Positions 8,614-17,696 are shown, numbered from the stretch's first letter. The stretch is 64,000 nucleotides of DNA from Mycetocola zhadangensis (GCF_003668565.1 NZ_RCWJ01000002.1:744001-808000); one strand, 5' to 3'. A program made the numbers and translations. The notes: generated by a model from the letters alone, not told the origin.

Positions 8614-8654
8614 CGCGATATATCGCGATCTGTTGAAAGTCACGATATATCGCG
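8614..8654 (-). promoter_or_regulatory. Tandem palindromic operators, probably for PadR
   Basis: CGCGATATATCGCG at 8614-8627 is a perfect 14-base palindrome, and CACGATATATCGCG at 8641-8654 repeats its core with one altered end. Centres are 27 bases apart, just over two and a half helix turns. They lie about 50-90 bases before the DUF4097 start. PadR proteins commonly bind AT-centred palindromes of this kind. Confidence 0.75.
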
Positions 8655-8763
8655 TTGCGCGATGTGGCAAGGGCTTTCGAGTGATACTCAGGAAGAGAGA
8701 GGGGTGCGCTGTCGGAGGTGGCTGGCAGGATTTGAGCATGACAGCATCCCAGGGGCACCTCGC

Positions 8764-9279
8764 ATGAGTGCGACCGTCGAAACGGCCCGCCTGCGCCTCG
8801 ACCGGCTTTCCGTCGTGGACTTTGACGCGATGTGGGCCATTCACGCCGACCCGGAGACCAATCAGTTCAATCCGGCTGGGCCGCTCACTGTACGTTCGGC
8901 CGCGCAAAAGATGTTCGGGGAATGGCTTGGGCACTGGCGGGAGCATGGCTTCGGCTATTGGGCGGTGCGAGACGACGCGGGCATCATCGGATTTTCCGGC
9001 GTCCGCCGCTCAACCTGGCGTGATCGTCCCGTGCTCAATCTGGCATACCGGTACATACCCCGGGCCTGGGGACATGGCTACGCCGCAGAAGTCGCCGCCG
9101 TTGCCGTCGAGCTGTGGCGTGCCGATCACTCCGAGCATCCGCTCATCGCCTATACGAAGCACGGCAACGTCGCGTCGCAGCGCACCGCGCTTGCCGTTGG
9201 GTTGGAGCGTCGACCCGATCTTGACCTAGCGACTGGTGACGCACTCGGCGACGACATCGTGTTCGCATTGAACTGGTAG
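8764..9279 (+). CDS. GNAT family N-acetyltransferase
   Basis: A 171-residue acetyltransferase of the RimJ/RimL type (TARLRLDRLSVVDFDAMWAI at the start, WGHGYAAEVAAVAVE as the acetyl-CoA loop, and a final A-VGLERR segment). It probably transfers acetyl to a small molecule or protein N-terminus; the substrate is not visible. Divergent from the padR operon. The start at 8764 fits the family; the frame is open to 8566 without a better site. Confidence 0.85.
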   Translation: MSATVETARLRLDRLSVVDFDAMWAIHADPETNQFNPAGPLTVRSAAQKMFGEWLGHWREHGFGYWAVRDDAGIIGFSGVRRSTWRDRPVLNLAYRYIPRAWGHGYAAEVAAVAVELWRADHSEHPLIAYTKHGNVASQRTALAVGLERRPDLDLATGDALGDDIVFALNW

Positions 9280-9283
9280 GCCG

Positions 9284-9934
9284 TCAGTTGTCGACAGTTC
9301 CGTGAATGTCAGGAATGTCGGAGATGCCCGTGTATGTCGCAAACGGAGCTGAGCCTGCCAGCTCATAGACCTGCACTGTGAGGCCGCCCGGAGTTGTCTC
9401 ATTCTTTGTCTGCCGCAGTCCCATCGAAGGGCCATCCGTCGCGAAGAGCCTGCGGCCCTGACCGACGACCACAGGAGCGATCGCGAGCCGTATCTCGTCA
9501 ATCAGGCCCGCTGCGAGCAGGGACTGGGCGAGCCTGGCGCTGCCGTGGATCTGGAGCTGCCGACCCGGCTGCCGTTTCAGTTCGGCCACCTGCGCCGCGA
9601 CGTCGCCGGAGAGGATCGTGGTCGGGTTCCACGAGCCAACCGTCAAAGTGTGGGACGCGACGTACTTGGGCAGATTGTTCATGCGCCAGGTGAAGGGATC
9701 GTTCGGGTCGGTGATTTGGGGCCAGTCCCGTGCGAATGCGTCGTAGGTGCGCCGCCCAAGAAGGAGGGCGTCTGCTTCACCAAGCCAGTCCGATGCCTGG
9801 CGAACGAAGCCGTCGTCCATGTACGGAACAAACCATCCGCCTCGCGAGAAGCCATCGCTGGTGTCCTCATCCGGCGACCCCGGGCCCTGGCAAACGCCAT
9901 CCAGACTCAGGAACTCGGTGAGCGTCAGCTTCAC
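9284..9934 (-). CDS. Dihydrofolate reductase family (RibD C-terminal-like) protein
   Basis: A 216-residue single-domain protein with the RibD-C / DHFR-like fold: LTEFLSLDGV at the start, ADALLLGRRTYDAFARDWP, QIHGSARLAQSLLAAGLIDE and LAIAPVVVGQGRRLF. These stand-alone proteins bind NADPH but usually have no proven role in folate or riboflavin synthesis. It starts at GTG with GGGAGAG upstream. Convergent with the acetyltransferase gene. Confidence 0.88.
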   Translation of the reverse strand: MKLTLTEFLSLDGVCQGPGSPDEDTSDGFSRGGWFVPYMDDGFVRQASDWLGEADALLLGRRTYDAFARDWPQITDPNDPFTWRMNNLPKYVASHTLTVGSWNPTTILSGDVAAQVAELKRQPGRQLQIHGSARLAQSLLAAGLIDEIRLAIAPVVVGQGRRLFATDGPSMGLRQTKNETTPGGLTVQVYELAGSAPFATYTGISDIPDIHGTVDN

Positions 9935-9994
9935 AATCTCTCCCTGCGGTTCGCGATACCCCGGCGTGAGGCGCGGCGAACAGCAGGGTATCGC

Positions 9995-10294
9995 TTAGCC
10001 CTGTTCGACCGGAAGGCCCGCGTCCGTCCACGCGTAGGTGCCGCCATCGACGTTGACGACATCGAAGTCGCGGGATTCCAGATATTCGGCGACCTTGCTG
10101 CTGCGGCCGCCGACGGCGCAGACGAGGTAGATCGTTTCGTCCTCGGGGAGTTCGTCGACCCTGTCGATGATCTGGCTCATCGGGATGCTCACAGCGCCAG
10201 CAGCACGCACCTGACGGAATTCGTCCGGCTCGCGTACGTCAATAACGGTGGCTCCCTCGAGCGCGGCGAGTTCGGTAACGGTGATGCTCTGCAT
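9995..10294 (-). CDS. Rhodanese-like sulfurtransferase
   Basis: A 99-residue single rhodanese domain. VIDVREPDEFRQVRAAGAVS marks the fold, and Cys59 in the loop CAVGGRS is the persulfide-carrying active residue, a six-residue loop typical of sulfurtransferases. No signal peptide is present. GGGAGG precedes the ATG. It is divergent from the TipA-like MerR regulator. Confidence 0.92.
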   Translation of the reverse strand: MQSITVTELAALEGATVIDVREPDEFRQVRAAGAVSIPMSQIIDRVDELPEDETIYLVCAVGGRSSKVAEYLESRDFDVVNVDGGTYAWTDAGLPVEQG

Positions 10295-10373
10295 GGTGCG
10301 GTCCTCCCAAGAACTGTCGGTTCGATTCTCCGCTCGTCGGTGAACATGCGCAAAACGGCTCGGAAGATTTCCC

Positions 10374-10404
10374 TTGACCTTGACGCTGCGTCAACCTCTA
10401 ACGT
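10374..10404 (+). promoter_or_regulatory. MerR-type promoter with operator in a 19-base spacer
   Basis: TTGACC (10374-10379) and TAACGT (10399-10404) are 19 bases apart, the stretched spacing that MerR-family activators correct. Between them lies TTGACGCTGCGTCAA (10380-10394), a perfect seven-base inverted repeat around one T. The regulator gene starts 26 bases downstream, so it is probably autoactivated. Confidence 0.75.
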
Positions 10405-10429
10405 TGCTGTTGTTCGAGAGGAGGGACGG

Positions 10430-11185
10430 ATGCAACAGCACGTGGAGTGGTCAATTCAAGACATCGCGAAGCGCGCGGGTACAACGTCGCGAGCGCTCCG
10501 CCACTACGACGACATCGGTCTGCTTCCGCCGACGCGAATCGGATCAAACGGTTACCGCTACTACGACGCAACCGCACTCGTGCGGCTGCAGCGCATTCTG
10601 CTGTTGCGTGATCTCGGGCTCGGGCTGCCCGCTATCGCCGACGTTTTGAAGACGGCGACGGATGCCACTGGCGCACTCCGCAACCACCTGAGCTGGTTGC
10701 ACAAAGAACAGGACCGAATCGGCAGGCAGGTCGCGTCGGTGACAGAGACCATACGGAGAATGGAGAGAGGTGAACAACTGATGGCAGAGAACATGTTTGA
10801 CGGGTTCGACCACACGCAGTACAAGGACGAGGTCGTCGAGCGATGGGGCGAGGACGCGTACTCGCGCAGTGACTCCTGGTGGCGGTCTATGAGCGCCGCC
10901 GAGAAGGCTAAATGGCAGGCGCAGGTCGCGTCACTGAGCTCGGACTGGACCGCCGCTGCCGGAGCCGGCGTCGCGCCGGACAGTGACGAGGCGCAGACAC
11001 TCGCTCGACGCCACGTCGAGTGGCTTACGTCGATCCCCGGAACGCCAGGCGCGGTTCAGGAGTACGTCACAGGCCTCGGCGAGATGTACGTCGCCGACGA
11101 GCGGTTCGCGGCGAACTACGGCGGCGAAGCAGGCGCCACTCTTGTGCGCGATGCGCTGGCGATCTACGCGAACCGCAACCTGTAG
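10430..11185 (+). CDS. MerR family regulator with TipAS domain (TipA-like)
   Basis: A 251-residue regulator. Residues 7-75 are a MerR winged helix (SIQDIAKRAGTTSRALRHYD, then GYRYYD), followed by a helical linker and a TipAS antibiotic-recognition domain at about 125-250 (WWRSMSAAEKAKWQ, YVTGLGEMYVADERFAANYG). TipA-type proteins sense thiopeptides or other ligands. The start follows GAGAGGAGGGACGG. The frame is open for 295 codons upstream, antisense to the neighbours, which is rejected. Promoter architecture indicates autoregulation. Confidence 0.93.
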   Translation: MQQHVEWSIQDIAKRAGTTSRALRHYDDIGLLPPTRIGSNGYRYYDATALVRLQRILLLRDLGLGLPAIADVLKTATDATGALRNHLSWLHKEQDRIGRQVASVTETIRRMERGEQLMAENMFDGFDHTQYKDEVVERWGEDAYSRSDSWWRSMSAAEKAKWQAQVASLSSDWTAAAGAGVAPDSDEAQTLARRHVEWLTSIPGTPGAVQEYVTGLGEMYVADERFAANYGGEAGATLVRDALAIYANRNL

Positions 11186-11196
11186 TGCAGAGAAGG

Positions 11197-11237
11197 CCAC
11201 GTGGCATCCGTTCATTAATTCGGCGGATGTCACGTGG
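11197..11237 (+). terminator. Hairpin terminator after the MerR gene
   Basis: CCACGTGGCATCCG (11197-11210) pairs with CGGATGTCACGTGG (11224-11237) over 14 bases with one G-U pair and a 13-base loop. It starts 12 bases after the stop codon. One arm contains the over-represented GTGGCATCCGT word. Confidence 0.75.
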
Positions 11238-11289
11238 TGACGTGAAAAAACTGCTATCCGGATTGGGCGGATATCCCTAGGCTGCAAGT

Positions 11290-11640
11290 GTGACCGCAGC
11301 GAACGTTGAGCAGGTGGAGGAGCGGCTGTGGGCGCTGCTGGATCGCTATCGACCTGAGCTCGTCGACGGAACGATCTATGGTGTTCCGGCTTTGGTGTGG
11401 CCTGGGGCTACGGGGCATGACTACTTTGCGGCGCTCAAGCGGGGCAAAGAAAAGGTCGGGCTCTATCTGATCATCGCTGATCGCTACCCCGAGGATGTCG
11501 CCCTGGCCGCTGAAGCCCTGCAGTCTCGGCGTACCGGACGGGCGACGTTCTCCTTTTCATCGTTGGACGATGAGCTCGCGGCCGAACTCGGCTCACTGCT
11601 CGACCGGCTACTGGTGCGATACCGCGCCGAGCGCGCCTGA
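11290..11640 (+). CDS. Small conserved protein, DUF1801-like fold suspected
   Basis: A 116-residue cytosolic protein. The sequence (DGTIYGVPALVW, DYFAALKRGKEKVGLYLI, ATFSFSSLDDEL) has the layout of DUF1801/YdhG-like small proteins, but I am not certain of the family. It starts at GTG with TAGGCT five bases upstream and no ribosome site, suggesting leaderless translation. It stands alone, convergent with the YczE-type gene. Confidence 0.65.
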   Translation: MTAANVEQVEERLWALLDRYRPELVDGTIYGVPALVWPGATGHDYFAALKRGKEKVGLYLIIADRYPEDVALAAEALQSRRTGRATFSFSSLDDELAAELGSLLDRLLVRYRAERA

Positions 11641-11652
11641 GCCGCGCCCGGG

Positions 11653-12306
11653 TCAGTGCGCGGGGGAGTCGAGAAGCGGCTCGCTCGGCTCGACCGTGCT
11701 TTCCAGCCGCTCATCTGTGCTCACATCGCTTGGCAGCGCGATGCGGAACCACGGGATGGTGGTGCTGCAGAGCGGCCCAATCAGCGCGGCGAACAGCACT
11801 GTACCGATGCCGACGTTGCCGCCGAGCATCCAGCCGGCCGCGAGCACGACGATCTCAATGCCGGTGCGGCCGACCCAGATCGGCCAGCCAGTGAGTTCGT
11901 GTACGCCGGTCATCAACCCGTCCCGCGGGCCGGCGCCGAAGCGGGCACCCAGGTAGAGGCCCGTTGCAAGGGCGAGCAGAAAGAGGCCGGCGGCGAAGAA
12001 CAGAATCCGCGCCCAGAGGTCGAGGTTCTCGGGGATCAGCCAGAGACCGAGGTCGGCTGCCGGCCCGACGAGCAGGACATTGAAGACGGTGCCGATTCCG
12101 GGCTTCTGGCGAAGGGGAATCCAGAGCAGGAGGATGATCGCGCCGACCACGACGGTGATGAGCCCGAATCCCCATCCCGTCTTGAGCGAGATGCCCTGGC
12201 TGAGCACATCCCACGGTGAGACACCGATGGCCGCCCTGATGATGAGGGCGAGGGCGATTCCATAGAGGAAGAGCCCGAGGAAGAGTTGGACGACACGGCG
12301 GATCAT
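11653..12306 (-). CDS. YczE/YitT-type integral membrane protein
   Basis: A 217-residue membrane protein with five or six hydrophobic helices and the conserved segments FLYGIALALIIRAAIGVSPW and GARFGAGPRDGLM of the YczE family. The C-terminus is a short acidic cytosolic tail. The substrate is unknown. It is divergent from a MocR-type regulator, the classic YczE/YczR arrangement, so that regulator very probably controls it. Convergent with the preceding small gene. Confidence 0.88.
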   Translation of the reverse strand: MIRRVVQLFLGLFLYGIALALIIRAAIGVSPWDVLSQGISLKTGWGFGLITVVVGAIILLLWIPLRQKPGIGTVFNVLLVGPAADLGLWLIPENLDLWARILFFAAGLFLLALATGLYLGARFGAGPRDGLMTGVHELTGWPIWVGRTGIEIVVLAAGWMLGGNVGIGTVLFAALIGPLCSTTIPWFRIALPSDVSTDERLESTVEPSEPLLDSPAH

Positions 12307-12326
12307 AAAGACAATCCAATTTCACA

Positions 12327-12362
12327 ATTGGCCTTCTGGCAAGAGGCCAATCTGCCTATAGT
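12327..12362 (+). promoter_or_regulatory. Operator/promoter between yczE-like gene and its MocR regulator
   Basis: ATTGGCCT (12327-12334) is perfectly inverted as AGGCCAAT (12344-12351) around nine bases, and another GGCC half-site follows at 12363-12366. TATAGT at 12357-12362 is a good -10 box six bases before the regulator ATG, so that message is leaderless. The site lies between the divergent starts. Confidence 0.65.
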
Positions 12363-12368
12363 GGCCTC

Positions 12369-13799
12369 ATGGTCGACGTCCACATCACCGCGCGTGCGCT
12401 CTCCGCCCTCCTTGGCCCCTGGCGCAGCGACGATGCCGCTTATCGCAGCCTCGCCGATCGGATTCGACTGTTGATCCTGGACGGACGGATCCCGGCCGAC
12501 ACTCGCCTGCCGGCCGAACGGGACCTCGCCGAGCGACTGGACGTGAGCCGCACCACCGTGACGGCCGCGTACAAGGAGCTGCGGGACAACGGCTTCCTGG
12601 AGAGCGTGCGTGGCTCGGGCAGCGTGGCTCAGCTACCCGGGGTGCGGCCAGGGCCGGTGACGGCCCAGCGGTCGGGGTACCTCGACTTCAGCAAGGCCGC
12701 CCTTCCCGCTATCGGAGCGATGACCGGTGCAGCCGTTCGTGCAGCCGCGCGGCTCCCGCGCTACCTCGACGACTTCGATTACGACACCATTGGCCTGCCA
12801 GAGCTGCGGGCGGCGATTGCCGATCGGTACCTTGAGGCCGGGCTGCCCACCTCCCCGGACGAAATCATGGTGACGCTCGGTGCCCAGCACGCGATTGGAC
12901 TGATCGCACGCACCCACCTTTCCCGCGGCGACCGCGCCCTGATCGAGCACCCGACCTATCCGCACGCGCACGACGCACTGCGTTCGGCCGGAGCTCGTCT
13001 GGTACCCATCCCGGTGACGGCCGAGGACGGCTGGGACGCCGGTGACCTCGAATATGCGCTCGACAACTCCTCGCCGACCCTGGCCTACCTGATGCCCGAC
13101 TTCCACAACCCGACGGGCGCGAGCATGCCGCTCGAGACTCGCCGCCGGGTGTGCCGGGCGGCCGCACGGCAGGGAACCGTGCTTGTCATCGACGAGACGA
13201 CGCGTGACCTCGACATTGACCGACCGGACTCTTTCCCACCCTTTGCGGCCACCGACGAGGCCGGAGCAAAAATCATTACCGTCGGGTCGGTGGGAAAAAC
13301 TGTGTGGGGCGGCATCCGCCTCGGCTGGATTCGTGCTGACCGTGGCGTCATCCGCAAGCTCGTGGCCGCGCGGTCGATCGGTGACCTCGGGACACCCATC
13401 CTTGAGCAACTCACCGTGCTCGAATTGCTCCCCGAGATGCCGGCAATTCTCGAGGTCCGGCGTGGGCAGCTGAAGGCGACTCGCGACCGCCTCGAGGAGC
13501 TGCTCGGTGAGCGGTACCCGTACTGGGACGTTCCGCGCGTCAACGGCGGACTGTCGATCTGGGTCAATCTGGGTGTTCCGGTCAGCTCCCAACTCGCGCT
13601 CGCCGCTCGCACCCAGGGGCTTCTCATCGCGTCCGGCCCGCGGTTCGGCATCGACGGCGCGTTCGAGAGGTTCATTCGCATTCCGATCACCTACGGGGTC
13701 GATGACACCGAACTGGCAATCGACGCCCTCGCGACAGCGTGGCAGTCGATTCTCCGCGCGCCGGTTCCCGAGTCGGCGCTCCTCTCAGAAGTCGTCTGA
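12369..13799 (+). CDS. MocR-type GntR/aminotransferase regulator (YczR-like)
   Basis: A 476-residue fusion regulator. Residues 25-85 are a GntR winged helix (DTRLPAERDLAERLDVSRTT). Residues 115-460 are a type I aminotransferase fold with YLMPDFHNPTGASM and the PLP lysine in ITVGSVGKTVWGG near residue 309. MocR proteins bind PLP and act as regulators, not enzymes. Divergence from a YczE-type gene points to the YczR subfamily. The ATG directly follows a -10 box, so no ribosome site is expected. Confidence 0.93.
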   Translation: MVDVHITARALSALLGPWRSDDAAYRSLADRIRLLILDGRIPADTRLPAERDLAERLDVSRTTVTAAYKELRDNGFLESVRGSGSVAQLPGVRPGPVTAQRSGYLDFSKAALPAIGAMTGAAVRAAARLPRYLDDFDYDTIGLPELRAAIADRYLEAGLPTSPDEIMVTLGAQHAIGLIARTHLSRGDRALIEHPTYPHAHDALRSAGARLVPIPVTAEDGWDAGDLEYALDNSSPTLAYLMPDFHNPTGASMPLETRRRVCRAAARQGTVLVIDETTRDLDIDRPDSFPPFAATDEAGAKIITVGSVGKTVWGGIRLGWIRADRGVIRKLVAARSIGDLGTPILEQLTVLELLPEMPAILEVRRGQLKATRDRLEELLGERYPYWDVPRVNGGLSIWVNLGVPVSSQLALAARTQGLLIASGPRFGIDGAFERFIRIPITYGVDDTELAIDALATAWQSILRAPVPESALLSEVV

Positions 13800-14009
13800 G
13801 CGGGCGCGTTCGCTCAGTCACCGGCGTCGGTTCTCCGCACTGGCCCGCAGTTCGAATTCACGCGTGTTCCACGCCGGTAACGGAACCCTGTGCGTTTGTC
13901 CATCATGCAGTTACTGCACGGGCGCTGTGACACAATTTCAGGGATAGGCGGCCCGTGCCGCCCGTTTCGTCGCGTTCGCGGCAGCCCTCGCATTTCCCTC
14001 AGGAGAACC

Positions 14010-17000
14010 GTGCACGTCCTTGCTGTTCTAAGCATGAAAAACCGCGCGCTCATCGCGCTCGTCACCATCGTTGCAGCCGTGTTCGGGGGCATCGCGATGG
14101 GCAGCCTCAAGCAGGAACTCGCACCGAGTGTCACCTTCCCGCAGCTGGCGATCGTGGCAAGCTACCCGGGCGCTGCGCCCGAGGTGGTCAACAACGACGT
14201 GTCGACGCCGATCGAGACGGCAATTCAGGGTGTCCCTGGTATTGAATCGACGAGCACCACCTCGTCGACGAACCTCAGCCTCATCTCAGCCACCTTCACA
14301 TACGGTACCGACCTGGCCACCGCCGAGCAGAAGATCAACCAGGCGATCAACCGCATCAAGTCGACCCTCCCCGAGAGCGTTGAGCCTGAGGTCCTGTCCG
14401 GGGGACTCGACGATCTTCCGGTTATCCAGATCGCGGCATCGGGCTCAGGCGAGAACACCGACGCGTTGGCCGAGAGCCTCACGCAGAACGCCGTACCCGA
14501 CATCGAGGACATCGAGGGTGTCCGCGAGGCTGCCCTCATTGGCGAAGTCGGCCAGCGGATCACCATAGTTCCGGATGCTGTTCGGCTGGCTGGGGCCGGA
14601 CTGAACCGCGGTGACATCAGCACGACCCTCGAACAGAATGGCGTGCTCCTCCCGGCAGGCGAAATCACCCAGGAAGACAGTACCTTCGCGGTCCAAACCG
14701 GATCCAAGCTTGGATCGGTCGACGATCTCGCCGCACTCCCGCTGGTCAGCGCAGCCCCGGTAGCACCGGGAAGCGCCGTCCTCACCCTTGGCGACGTGGC
14801 ATCCGTTTCACTCACAGACAATCCGGTGACGAGCATCTCCCGCGTCAACGGCGAACCAGCGCTGACCATCGCCGTGACCAAGGTGCCCGCGGCCAACACC
14901 GTCGACGTGTCGAAGGCCGTGAACGCGCTGCTGCCCGAGCTTGAGGAAACGCTCGGCTCAGATGTCACGCTCACCATCGTGTTCGACCAGGCTCCGTACA
15001 TCCAGCAGTCGATCGAGTCGCTCGCCACCGAGGGTGTGCTCGGGCTCATCTTCGCCGTCCTCATCATCCTCGTGTTCCTGCTCGACGTGCGGGCAACCCT
15101 CGTCACGGCAATCTCAATCCCGACGTCCGTACTCATCACGTTCATCGGACTGCAGGCCACCGGTTACACACTCAACATCCTCACCCTCGGTGCCCTGACC
15201 ATCGCAATCGGTCGGGTTGTTGACGACTCGATCGTTGTGATCGAAAACATCAAGAGACACATGACGTCCGCGCGCGACCGCTCCGCTGACGGGCGCGCCT
15301 TCTCGATCGTCACCGCTGTGCGCGAGGTGGCCGGTGCCATCACCGCGTCGACCATCACGACGGTTGCCGTCTTCCTGCCGCTGGCCTTCGTTGGCGACAT
15401 GACCGGCGAGCTGTTCCGTCCGTTCGCCCTCACGGTCACCATTGCGCTGCTCGCTTCGCTGTTTGTGTCGCTCACCATCGTTCCCGTGCTCGCGTACTGG
15501 TTCCTGCGGGCGAAGGTTCGCACCGACAAGAGTGCCAAGCCAGTCAAGGCGCCGAAGCCGGCGAAGGCTCCCAAGCCGGCGAAGGCGCCCAAGGCTTCGA
15601 CAATCCCGGAGCCGGCGCTCGTCGCGTCCGACGGCTCCTCCGCCAGTGAACCGGCCGCGGTGCTGTACACCGAGGTCGACACCGCCGCGGCGGAGGTCGA
15701 GGAACCGACCACGGCGCTCCCGGCCGGTGTGTCCGCCTCGCCATCGATCGTGGACCCGTCGTACATCGCACGGCCGAAGGCTGTCACAGACACAACTGTC
15801 GACAACTCCGGTGCGGCAGAACCGACGGATTCCGACGCAGCGTCGATCACGAACGACTCGGTCGAGCCGGTTGAGGGCCCCGTTTCGGTCGAGGACGCCG
15901 AGCCAGAACCCGTCGCGGAGGGCGAGCCCGTGATGGCTGCCGCGACCGGAGAGGTCGCCACACGACGCGGCCGCAAGTCAGGTGTCGAAGAAGAAGACGA
16001 ACTCGACCACCCCACGCTGCTGCAAAAGGGCTACCTGCCGATCATCAACTGGACGCTCAAGCACTCGGTCGCCACGATCCTGCTCGCTGTGCTCGTGCTC
16101 GGTGGAACCCTGGCGCTTGTGCCGTTCATGAAGACGAACTTCCTCGGCGATTCAGGTCAGAACACGCTCAGCGTTTCGCAGCAGTTGCCGGTCGGTACAA
16201 GCCTCGACGCTCAGGACGCCGCCGCGACCCAGGTGGAAGATGCCCTGCGCAGCATCGAAGGCATCGACACGGTCCAGGTCACCATCGGTTCGTCAGGCAA
16301 CTCACTGTTCTCCGCATTCGCTGGGGGCGGCGAAGGTGGCATCACGTACTCGGTAACAACAGACGAGTCGGCCGATCAGGAAGCGCTGCAAGACACAGTG
16401 CGGTCCGAGCTCGCTGACATCACCGGTGCAGGCGAGATCGAACTCGCCGCAGCTGGCGGGTTCGGCGGATCCAGCGATATCGAGGTCGACATCACCGCTC
16501 CCGACCAGGACGCGTTGCAGGAAGCAACGGATGCCATCACGAACGCTGGCAAGGACCTCGACGGAATGCGTCAGGTCACAAATAACCTCAGCGATTCCCG
16601 CCCGTACGTCGCTGTCCAGGTCGACCGTGACTCCGCCGCCGCAGCGGGATACAGCGAGGTGGCACTCGGTGGATTCGTCTCGCAGGCCATGCAGCCGACA
16701 ACAACCGGAACCATCGTGATCGATGAGACCACCCTGAACATCTACATCGCCACGGAGAACCAGCCAGCGTCAATCGAGGAACTCTCCGCGCTCGAGGTGC
16801 CGACCCTCCTCGGACCGGTCCGCCTCGACAGTCTCGCCTCGGTCGAAGAGGTCGACGGTCCATCGACGATCACCTCGGTGCGCGGGCAGCGATCAGCGAC
16901 CGTCGCCCTCACCCCGGCGAGTGACAACATCGGAACGGCAAGCGCTGAGGTTGCCACCATGCTCGACGAGACTGACCTTCCGGCCGGAACGACGGCCACC

Positions 17001-17594
17001 CTCGGAGGCGTCACGGCCGACCAGGGAACCGCGTTCCAGCAGCTCGGCCTCGCCATGCTTGCGGCCATCCTCATCGTGTACATCGTTATGGTTGCGACCT
17101 TCCGCTCTCTGCGGCAGCCGCTGCTCCTGCTGATCTCCGTGCCGTTCGCGGCGACGGGCGCCATCGCCCTGCAGGTCATCACCGGCGTTCCGCTCGGTGT
17201 CGCATCGCTGATCGGTGTGCTCATGCTCATCGGTGTCGTTGTGACGAACGCCATTGTGCTTGTCGACCTGGTGAACCAGTATCGGGCGAGGGGCATGGCG
17301 GTGACCGACGCGGTGCGACACGGTTCGTCGCGGAGGCTCCGTCCGATCCTCATGACGGCGCTCGCGACCATCTTCGCGCTTGTGCCGATGGCGCTCGGCA
17401 TCACGGGCCACGGCGGATTCATTTCGCAACCGCTGGCGATCGTGGTGATCGGCGGACTGATTTCGTCCACGGTCCTCACGCTCGTGGTGTTGCCGACGCT
17501 GTACAACCTCGTCGAAGGTGCTCGAGAGCGCAGGCAGAACCGTCACGATGCGAAGGAGCGGGCCGAGGTCGCTGACCCGACACCGGCGACCTAG
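14010..17594 (+). CDS. RND superfamily efflux permease (HAE1-like)
   Basis: About 1,194 residues, starting at GTG with AGGAGA four bases upstream. It has two halves, each a transmembrane helix, a large periplasm-type porter region and five further helices. GRVVDDSIVVIENI near residue 401 is the proton-relay helix of HAE1 pumps. The second half contains PFAATGAIALQVITG and VLMLIGVVVTNAIVLVDL. Residues about 509-665 form an unusual Lys/Pro/Ala then Glu-rich low-complexity insertion in the central cytosolic loop. No membrane-fusion or outer-channel partner is adjacent. Probably drug or lipid export; the substrate is unknown. Confidence 0.92.
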   Translation: MHVLAVLSMKNRALIALVTIVAAVFGGIAMGSLKQELAPSVTFPQLAIVASYPGAAPEVVNNDVSTPIETAIQGVPGIESTSTTSSTNLSLISATFTYGTDLATAEQKINQAINRIKSTLPESVEPEVLSGGLDDLPVIQIAASGSGENTDALAESLTQNAVPDIEDIEGVREAALIGEVGQRITIVPDAVRLAGAGLNRGDISTTLEQNGVLLPAGEITQEDSTFAVQTGSKLGSVDDLAALPLVSAAPVAPGSAVLTLGDVASVSLTDNPVTSISRVNGEPALTIAVTKVPAANTVDVSKAVNALLPELEETLGSDVTLTIVFDQAPYIQQSIESLATEGVLGLIFAVLIILVFLLDVRATLVTAISIPTSVLITFIGLQATGYTLNILTLGALTIAIGRVVDDSIVVIENIKRHMTSARDRSADGRAFSIVTAVREVAGAITASTITTVAVFLPLAFVGDMTGELFRPFALTVTIALLASLFVSLTIVPVLAYWFLRAKVRTDKSAKPVKAPKPAKAPKPAKAPKASTIPEPALVASDGSSASEPAAVLYTEVDTAAAEVEEPTTALPAGVSASPSIVDPSYIARPKAVTDTTVDNSGAAEPTDSDAASITNDSVEPVEGPVSVEDAEPEPVAEGEPVMAAATGEVATRRGRKSGVEEEDELDHPTLLQKGYLPIINWTLKHSVATILLAVLVLGGTLALVPFMKTNFLGDSGQNTLSVSQQLPVGTSLDAQDAAATQVEDALRSIEGIDTVQVTIGSSGNSLFSAFAGGGEGGITYSVTTDESADQEALQDTVRSELADITGAGEIELAAAGGFGGSSDIEVDITAPDQDALQEATDAITNAGKDLDGMRQVTNNLSDSRPYVAVQVDRDSAAAAGYSEVALGGFVSQAMQPTTTGTIVIDETTLNIYIATENQPASIEELSALEVPTLLGPVRLDSLASVEEVDGPSTITSVRGQRSATVALTPASDNIGTASAEVATMLDETDLPAGTTATLGGVTADQGTAFQQLGLAMLAAILIVYIVMVATFRSLRQPLLLLISVPFAATGAIALQVITGVPLGVASLIGVLMLIGVVVTNAIVLVDLVNQYRARGMAVTDAVRHGSSRRLRPILMTALATIFALVPMALGITGHGGFISQPLAIVVIGGLISSTVLTLVVLPTLYNLVEGARERRQNRHDAKERAEVADPTPAT

Positions 17595-17696
17595 CTCTCC
17601 TTCGATTAAGGTCAGCTCACCGGGCGTCTGGAATCCCAGACCATAACGGCGAGCGGATGCTGTCGCGCGCGTGAATCAGCTTGCTAGCGTTTCGGC

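Noticed and set aside
9545-10429. Long upstream extension of the MerR ORF
   Set aside because: It runs antisense to the RibD-like and rhodanese genes; the promoter and ribosome site place the start at 10430.
13800-14009. N-terminal extension of the RND ORF
   Set aside because: Residues before GTG 14010 do not look like the family start, and AGGAGA sits just before that GTG.
17626-17641. Small hairpin GTCTGG/CCAGAC after the RND gene
   Set aside because: A six-base stem without a T-run is too weak to call a terminator.
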